Positions 59,010-64,000 of a stretch of DNA of 64,000 bases are shown in pieces. The DNA is taken from assembly GCA_022606425.2 (NCBI GenBank), contig JAHDVF020000240.1, positions 2,294,001 through 2,358,000 of the forward strand, written 5' to 3'. Position numbers and translations under genes: made by a program. How positions within the stretch are numbered: the first letter of the stretch is position 1; every line of letters starts with the position of its first letter. Below the pieces are notes generated by a model. The model saw nothing but the letters and a program-made list of their open reading frames with translations, did not search any database and had not been told where the DNA came from. This DNA comes from Lepidostoma basale (taxonomy: Eukaryota > Arthropoda > Insecta > Trichoptera > Lepidostomatidae).

Positions 59010-59078
59010 ACTAACCATCACGCCGTATGGCAGTCAAAGCTCTCACATCTCTATGGCGAAGGTCGTCGTCATAAATGT
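59010..59078 (-). repeat. Short chimera: SINE1 head plus RTE1 3' end
   Basis: Minus strand: ATTTATGACGACGACCTTCG then CCATAGAGATGTGAGAGC, TTTGACTGCCATACGGCGTG then ATGGTTAGTTA. The SINE1 head is directly joined to the last ~20 bp of RTE1 with its tail. Confidence 0.55.
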
Positions 59079-59079
59079 A

Positions 59080-59317
59080 TAATAATAAAATAAAAATATT
59101 AGGTTCGCGAGCCGCCACAGTCAGAAATGAAATACAATAAATCTTGTGGCACCTTTCTATTAGTTACCTACTAATATCTCCTCTCGTATCTCCGTACATA
59201 ATTCACATTTTTACTTGTAACCGGGCATACAATTTCCTTCAATTGTTCAGGCACCGATAAACCTTTCGGCACGCCTCCCTAAATGGACTATTCTGATATA
59301 ATTCACCCGGCCAGCGC
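59080..59317. other. Unassigned, less AT-rich
   Basis: TTAGGTTCGCGAGCCGCCAC at 59100 resembles 43005. CAGGCACCGATAAACCTTTC and following sequence are unmatched. Confidence 0.3.
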
Positions 59318-59485
59318 TTCTCAAACTATTCTCACTCTTTAAACATTTCAATTAAAATTATATTTATTATTATCAAATGATTTTACTGAAAAAAAAAAAT
59401 TAAAAAGCAAACTATTCTCATTCTTTAAACATTTCAATTAAAATTATATTAATTATAATCAAATGATTTTTTTTAAAAAATAATT
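59318..59485. repeat. Tandem duplication, ~84-bp unit
   Basis: CAAACTATTCTCACTCTTTA then AACATTTCAATTAAAATTAT recurs 84 bp later with few changes, each ending TCAAATGATTTT and an A-run. Confidence 0.85.
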
Positions 59486-59768
59486 AAAAGGATCCCTGAG
59501 ATGGTTTGGACATATGGAACGAATGGATGAGAGTGTAGAATGGTTAAAAAGTTGTACGCAAGCAGCGCGAGTGGAAAAAGAATCCGAGGACGACAAAGAA
59601 AATATGGCATGGCCAAATTCGGAAGTTAGAATAATCGACGTGCGTGCATGGTACGATGTATGAATGTAAAGAAAGCCCGAGAGGTATGCCAGGACAGAGC
59701 ATTGTGGCGATCCATCCTCTCTGCCTACCCCTCCGGGGAAATGGCGTGATGGTTAATTAGTTAGTTTA
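59486..59768 (+). pseudogene. RTE1 LINE 3' end, decayed
   Basis: GSLRWFGHMERMDE-like, RRQRKYGMAKF-like, NRRACMVRCMNVKKAREVCQ, DRALWRSILSAYPSGEMA-stop. The hairpin is CCCCTCCGGGG (loop UCC). Followed by TTAATTAGTTAGTTTA. Confidence 0.75.
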
Positions 59769-60004
59769 TTATATTTATTATACACTTCGCGTTATCTGTG
59801 ATTTGATTAAAATCTAAAGACTCTGACAAGTAGATGATTTTTTCTTAGTTTCTATCTAGGGGTTTAGAAAAAAGCGTAATATTTCTTGCTAGTTGCTGGG
59901 ATGCCACTTGGGCCTTTAATATGGTATGTTTCCCGTTGCTTTTCACATTTGTATACAGCAGATTATTTTAACCCAATTACTTTATACAATATTTTAGCTT
60001 ATTA

Positions 60005-60165
60005 CTACATATGATAGATAACTAAACTATCGCCATTTTATTGTCACGTGAATTCTACACCAGATCAAACATAGTATGACAATCACATTGCCATCACCGG
60101 AATAGAACCCGGAATCTTCGATGTAGCATTAATGGTTCTTACCACTCTGCCGCAAAGTTTGTTTT
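60005..60165 (-). repeat. SINE1 copy
   Basis: Minus strand: TTTGCGGCAGAGTGGTAAGA (box A GGCAGAGTGG), ATCGAAGATTCCGGGTTCTA (box B decayed), AATGTGATTGTCATACTATG, GAATTCACGTGACAATAAAA. Confidence 0.7.
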
Positions 60166-60255
60166 ATTAATTAGATATTTAAAATCTAAATATATAAAAT
60201 AAAATGGACACTTTGTGTATTAACCACGGTTTTTTTTATTATATTTGACGCCAAC

Positions 60256-60635
60256 TATGATAGTTTCATTTTTCTTTTTCTTTTTTATTTACTTTGTATA
60301 TACAACACTAACTTTAAAAAAAACATAATTAAATATCTGACATGTTTCGGATAACCGGTCCTTCCTCAGTTATATTATAAAGATACATATTTAAAATTTT
60401 ATAAAATTGTTTAAAAATATGATCATTTGATAGATGTTATATCAAACAAACAAATTTATAATATTTTAAATATATATTTTTATAATATCAATGAGGAAGT
60501 ACCGGTTGTCCGAAACATGTCAGATATTTAATTATAATTTTTTAAAACTGTTGTGTTTACAAAGTATAAAAAAGAAAGACAAATAAAACATCTACAACAA
60601 AAATATGGCAAACATAGAAGAAATATGATAGTTTC
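60256..60635. repeat. Family B palindrome with 12-bp target-site duplication
   Basis: Complete unit 60268-60623 (356 bp) between TATGATAGTTTC copies (60256-60267, 60624-60635). Left arm TTTATTTACTTTGTATATAC ... minus hammerhead 60339-60369 ... TATGATCATTTGATAGATG. Right arm with plus core 60491-60521 (AUGAGGA, C3 to A), then TGTTGTGTTTACAAAGTAT, AAAACATCTACAACA, and the end GCAAACATAGAAGAAA. It split a short G-like repeat (GACGCCAACTATGATAGTTTC). Confidence 0.85.
60339..60369 (-). ncRNA. Hammerhead ribozyme motif, family B
   Basis: Minus reading: CUGAGGA, extra A, stem II GGAC/AUCC (three of four pairs), GAA, stem III ACAUGU, C17 at 60339. Core complete. Stem I is weaker than in the 5333 and 5500 copies. 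Confidence 0.65.
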
Positions 60636-60714
60636 GCTTCTACCTATTATATATATTTGACATAAAATGTTATGTCGAATAAAAGTAAGAACAGTTTTTA
60701 AATTGTTAGTTGTT

Positions 60715-60905
60715 GTTGATAAGTCGATTCCCGGCGATGGCAGTGTGATTGTCACACTGTCTTTGGTCTGGTGTAGAATTCACGTGACAATAAAATGGCG
60801 ATAGATTGGCTACCTATCATATGTCATGTGGATCATCAATATAATAGCTAAAAATAATGTGTATACAGTAATTGGGTTTAAGCGACCTGTTGTATACAAG
60901 AAAAA
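60715..60905 (+). repeat. SINE1 copy, head-truncated
   Basis: GTCGATTCCCGGCGATGGCA (box B), GTGTGATTGTCACACTGTCT, AATTCACGTGACAATAAAAT, GTATACAGTAATTGGGTTT, GACCTGTTGTATACAAG, then an (AT)n run. Confidence 0.75.
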
Positions 60906-60984
60906 ATATATATATATATAATATATATAAATATATAGTTTATTATTTAAAATATTTTTTGACCTTATGAAGCCAATTACTAAC

Positions 60985-61465
60985 GAAACATAGAAAGAAA
61001 ATATGCAGTATTTATTAATATCTCTCATAGTGATTGGGAACAGCGTGATTACTATTAAGAAACCTGCTTCCAAGTGAGCAGTTCGGTCCATTGTGTCTGA
61101 TAGGCGCCATAATATAATAAGGAACGGATAAACGGCGGAGTCTGTGGGACACCAACAAGCGGCCTAACGAATTATTGTTGCCTGAGCATTTCGTTAATGG
61201 CAATTAACACGATTCAGGTGATGTCGGCGGCACGGTAACGCCATTGTTAAGGACAATATCGAGTGGGAAGAATGCGGACTGAAGTATTTTAATAGTAGGA
61301 CAATCATTTTAATTAATACAATAAAATTTAGAAGATATTTTTAAGTGGATTTGAAATTCTGATGATTTTTTTCAATTACGATAATGATTCGAAATAACGA
61401 AGATTGTCGATGGCAGTCAGCCTGGCTATAGTCAGCCCATCCAAATAAATAATTAATTAAGTAAA
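60985..61465. other. Unassigned, least repetitive block
   Basis: 61085-61300 is less AT-rich (GGAACGGATAAACGGCGGAG, GATGTCGGCGGCACGGTAAC) and has homeodomain-like words (TTAATGGCAATTAAC). No frame and no repeat match. Candidate conserved noncoding element, unproven. A C2-like scrap (TTGTCGATGGCAGTCAGCC) sits at 61406-61424. Confidence 0.3.
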
Positions 61466-61467
61466 AA

Positions 61468-61612
61468 CAGCGTTTATTTTTTTTTTGCAAACGCACTGTC
61501 ACTCACACTATTGCAAACAATCTCCCTGAAATGAACGAATTCTAAACGGGTATTAATATCCTTTAAGCAGAAATGTGATAATATAGAATTACGAGTATAT
61601 ACAAATGGTAAT
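61468..61612. repeat. Direct repeat, left copy
   Basis: TTTGCAAACGCACTGTCACT, GGAAACAATCT-like, ACGGGTATTAATATCCTTT, GCAGAAATGTGATAATATAG correspond to the right copy at 62085-62232. The two are about 620 bp apart. Confidence 0.7.
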
Positions 61613-61644
61613 GGTAGCAGCAAAACTCGAGTTCTATAAAACAC

Positions 61645-61748
61645 AACATCTCAAAGAACTTCACTAGTTTAAAAGTCGAGAAAGAATACATTATAAATTG
61701 CTGGACAGTCTTCAAAGCGCTACATGGAATAAAGCTACAATATTCAGT
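61645..61748 (+). pseudogene. L2/Rex1-type LINE scrap
   Basis: CAACATCTCAAAGAACTTCA, then LKS-like, GAATACATTATAAATTGCTG, GGACAGTCTTCAAAGCGCTA, CATGGAATAA: QHLKELH...RIHYKLLDSLQSATWN in two frames, matching 43480-43965 closely at base level. Confidence 0.7.
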
Positions 61749-61749
61749 T

Positions 61750-61985
61750 ATTTTATTACATCTGTCAAAACTGATCATATTTGTTAACAATTGTATAATA
61801 TTTTATATACGAGTATGTATCTTTATAACATCACTGAGGAAGGACCGGTTGTTCGAAACATATCGGATATGTAATTTTTTTTTTAAAAGTAAGTGTTGTA
61901 TATACAAAGTATCTAAAAAGAAAAAAGCTATTATAATAAAACATCTATAACACAAAGTATGGCGAACATAGAATAATTTTTTTTT
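61750..61985 (+). repeat. Family B unit, right arm only
   Basis: TACATCTGTCAAAACTGATC, then core 61834-61864: CUGAGGA, extra A, GGAC/GUUC, GAAACAUAUC (GUC changed to AUC), stem I UCA/GGAU weak. Tail TACAAAGTATCTAAAAAG and AAAACATCTATAACAC ... GGCGAACATAGAA. Confidence 0.65.
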
Positions 61986-62084
61986 TATTAAAAAGGGGTT
62001 TGGGTATTTTCATGTTTGAATACGAAATATAATTGCAATGTTTTTTTTTGCTTTTTCTATTCATAAAAAATAAAATAATAACAG

Positions 62085-62232
62085 CTTTAATTTATTTTTT
62101 TTGCAAATGCACTGTCATACACACTACTGGAAACAATCTACCTGAATTAAACGGATTCTAAACGGTTATGAATATCCTTTTAGCAGACAATGTGATAATA
62201 TGGAATTATATACAGATGGTAAAGCTACAATA
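62085..62232. repeat. Direct repeat, right copy
   Basis: TTTGCAAATGCACTGTCATA, ACGGTTATGAATATCCTTTT, GCAGACAATGTGATAATATG, followed by GGTAAAGCTACAATATT, which also ends the LINE scrap at about 61725. Confidence 0.7.
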
Positions 62233-62569
62233 TTAATGAGTATTTTATGACTTTGTTTTGTATCACAATGATTCCAGCGAATATGCTTAATCCAAGGTAC
62301 TAAATTAATAATAAGCATTCCCCATCATTAGCCATGCGATATCCAGGCCCTCAGATAGAGCAGCGGTATTTTTATTAAACAGATTGATAGCATCCTGCTA
62401 ACAATTGCTAGGGACAATACAATACATAGGTATCCTTGGTCGCCTTTCGCTAGTACATTGTCATAGCGACGCAAACGATCATTCAACATGTAACTGATGC
62501 TCGTACGGTGTGCCCAATTTGGAAGATTAAAAATATCAGAATTGCAACTATTTATAAAACTATCTAACG

Positions 62570-62862
62570 AACTAACAATCGCGCCGTCTACCCGAAGGGG
62601 TTGGCAAAAATAATGGATTGCCACACTTCCTGACATACTTCTCTCGATTCCTCTACATTCATAAATCGTGTCATATACGCACGTTGATTTCTCCGATTCC
62701 TCACGTGATCAACATTTAATATTTGATTGATTTAATCGTGCCACGTTTACTTCTGTCTTCTTCTATTTCTAGCTCCATTCACGTCGTTTATATATACCTT
62801 ATTTATCATTATGTTTTCACTTATTCTTTCAATGCGTCCAAACCAAGTGGTAGTCCACGTAA
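62570..62862 (-). pseudogene. RTE1 LINE 3' part, decayed
   Basis: Complement of GTTGGCAAAAATAATGGATT; RTE1 words INVDHVRNRRNQRAYMTRFM, DVNGARNRR-like, HVERIS-like. The end is CCCCTTCGGGTAGACGGCGC. No TTAG tail. Confidence 0.7.
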
Positions 62863-62924
62863 ATGGGAAGAAGGCGGGCATGCGACCAACTTGTTCGGAG
62901 TGTTGGCCACTAAAAAAACTACTT

Positions 62925-63420
62925 ACTTACTTTACTAAGACAGCCGTTGTTGTCCATTGCTGGACAAAGGCCTCCCCCATACTTCTCCACGTATCCCTAT
63001 CTTGTGCCTTTTGCATCCAATCGCCAGCAATTCTTCTAATGTCATCGTACCATCGTGTGGGGTTCTCCCTCTGTTTCTTTTGTCTTCGCGGGGTCTCCAC
63101 TCCACCACCCTTCTGGTCCATCTATCGTCTGCCAATCTGGCAACATGTCCCGCAAATGACCATTTAAGCTTCGCTACCCTTGCGACGACATCTGTTACTC
63201 CCGACCTTCTACGTATTTCAGTATTTCTTATCCGGTCTGAGAGTTTTACGTATAGCATAGCTCTTTCGTATTTCCTCTGTGCTACATGGAGTTTCCTTAT
63301 GGTCGACTTGGTGAGGGTTAGTGTTTCTGTTCCATATGTCAGTACTGGAAGTAGGCATTGACCATACATTTTGCGTTGACACTGGGGAATCTTACAATTA
63401 AAGAACTTCTTCAGATTGCC
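62925..63420 (-). pseudogene. L2f-type (RTE/BovB-like) LINE C-terminal part
   Basis: Frame 63369-62935: MYGQCLLPVLTYGTETLTLT, LHVAQRKYERAMLYVKLSDR, IRNTEIRRRSGVTDVVARV, LKWSFAGHVARLADDRWTRR, VVEWRPREDKRNRGR, then a frameshift to TRWYDDIRRIAGDWMQKAQD, TWRSMGEAFVQQWT. Motif order LPVLTYG.ETLT, ERAML, LSDRIRN..IR, W.FAGHVAR..D.RWTRR, GR..W.DDI...G..W...AQDR..W is the RTE/BovB-type tail. Only one frameshift, so it is younger than the 36671-37645 copies. Confidence 0.8.
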
Positions 63421-63462
63421 ATATGCCGCCCGCCCAAGACCGATTCTTTTCTGAATAAAGAT

Positions 63463-63711
63463 TTAACCCCTTCAGACCCCCTGTGCATAATTATGCACAT
63501 AACATTTAAAACCCTATAAAATAATTATTTGAAATAATTTGCCCTTCAGACATCATTCTGCGCAAGAATCAAATTGTTATGATAAAGATTTTATAATTAA
63601 TAATATATTATTTTCTATTAATCAACAATCAAATCTATTATCAGTTTTGTAGTGACAGTTGTCGAAGTTAAGAAAATACCATTAACAATAATTCATGTCT
63701 GAATGAGTTAA
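63463..63711. mobile_element. TTAA-flanked MITE, piggyBac-like
   Basis: TTAACCCCTTCAGACCCCC at the left is inversely matched by GTCTGAATGAGTTAA at the right, with TTAA at both ends. Inside are a perfect 16-bp palindrome GTGCATAATTATGCAC (63483-63498) and an internal repeat CCCTTCAGACATCATT. TTAA with CCC-starting ends is the pattern of piggyBac-group elements. About 250 bp, no transposase. The right end has several mismatches. Confidence 0.5.
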
Positions 63712-64000
63712 AAAATATATATTTATATATTTATTTTCATTATTTACTATGATCTTTTACCAAGATATTTCAAATAACAATATAAATTAATTAAATGTCA
63801 TTTTTTAATGGAACGAGGTTAGGACGAAGAAGGTGTTGAAACCAATCATTATATTTATATAACTAGTAAACAGCAGCTTTATTTTTATTATAAATATTTA
63901 TAATATTTCTGCTAAATATAAATCCTGTTAAATGCATTCGATAAATATATAAATAACTTGTTATGATATTCACAATATATTAGGTGTGATAAATTATGTT

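Overview
This window looks like intergenic or heterochromatic nuclear DNA from an animal, most likely an insect or other arthropod. It is very AT-rich, has no bacterial-type gene layout and no recognisable host exon, and is packed with decayed retroelements of RTE, CR1/Jockey and L2/Rex1 type, tRNA-derived SINEs and minisatellites. The species cannot be named from the sequence. The only long intact reading frame is the reverse transcriptase part of a 5'-truncated LINE (40517-42772, minus strand). Nearly every other ORF is a transposon fragment or a chance frame.

The outstanding signal is a dense population of hammerhead self-cleaving ribozyme motifs (CUGANGA, stem II, GAAA, very short stem III, GUC/GUU), in at least seven families that I call A to H. 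Most copies are not single: they sit head-to-head inside palindromes of 120-400 bp, so that each strand carries one ribozyme. About ten motifs keep the whole conserved core (around 2632, 3691, 5333, 5500, 9843, 15881, 34068, 34289, 56053 and 60339). Three palindromes have plausible 9-12 bp target-site duplications (13533, 53774, 60256) and a fourth is weaker (5298), so these are transposed units. Known hammerhead carriers with short stem III are Penelope-like retroelements, retrozymes and animal satellite DNAs. The fold-back layout with several diverged core variants is not one I can match to a described family. The commonest family (D) has the normally invariant C3-G8 pair consistently replaced by U3-A8.

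Layout. 1-11 kb: hammerhead palindromes D, A, B, C and F, with LINE 3' ends and an L4-type LINE at 7.7 kb. 11-20 kb: RTE1 LINE copies (best at 18.5-19.3 kb) between D, G, E and F palindromes. 20-31 kb: interspersed repeats X and Y, SINEs, an L5-type LINE at 24.6 kb, a 148-bp perfect-centre palindrome at 27.9 kb and more RTE1. 31-40 kb: D and A palindromes, RTE-like LINE 3' fragments and a fold-back RTE1 pair. 40-51 kb: CR1/Jockey-type LINEs, SINEs and snap-back repeat X. 51-64 kb: RTE1 fragments, A, B and D palindromes, a 73-bp minisatellite, and a TTAA-flanked MITE at the right end.

How the parts interact: RTE1 is the likely source of 3'-end machinery for small chimeric SINEs that carry its last ~60 bp, including a terminal coding hairpin and a TTAG-type tail. 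The hammerhead palindromes encode no protein here and would need an enzyme in trans. Nested insertions (SINE in RTE1, RTE1 in a D palindrome, a B palindrome in a G-like repeat) allow relative dating.
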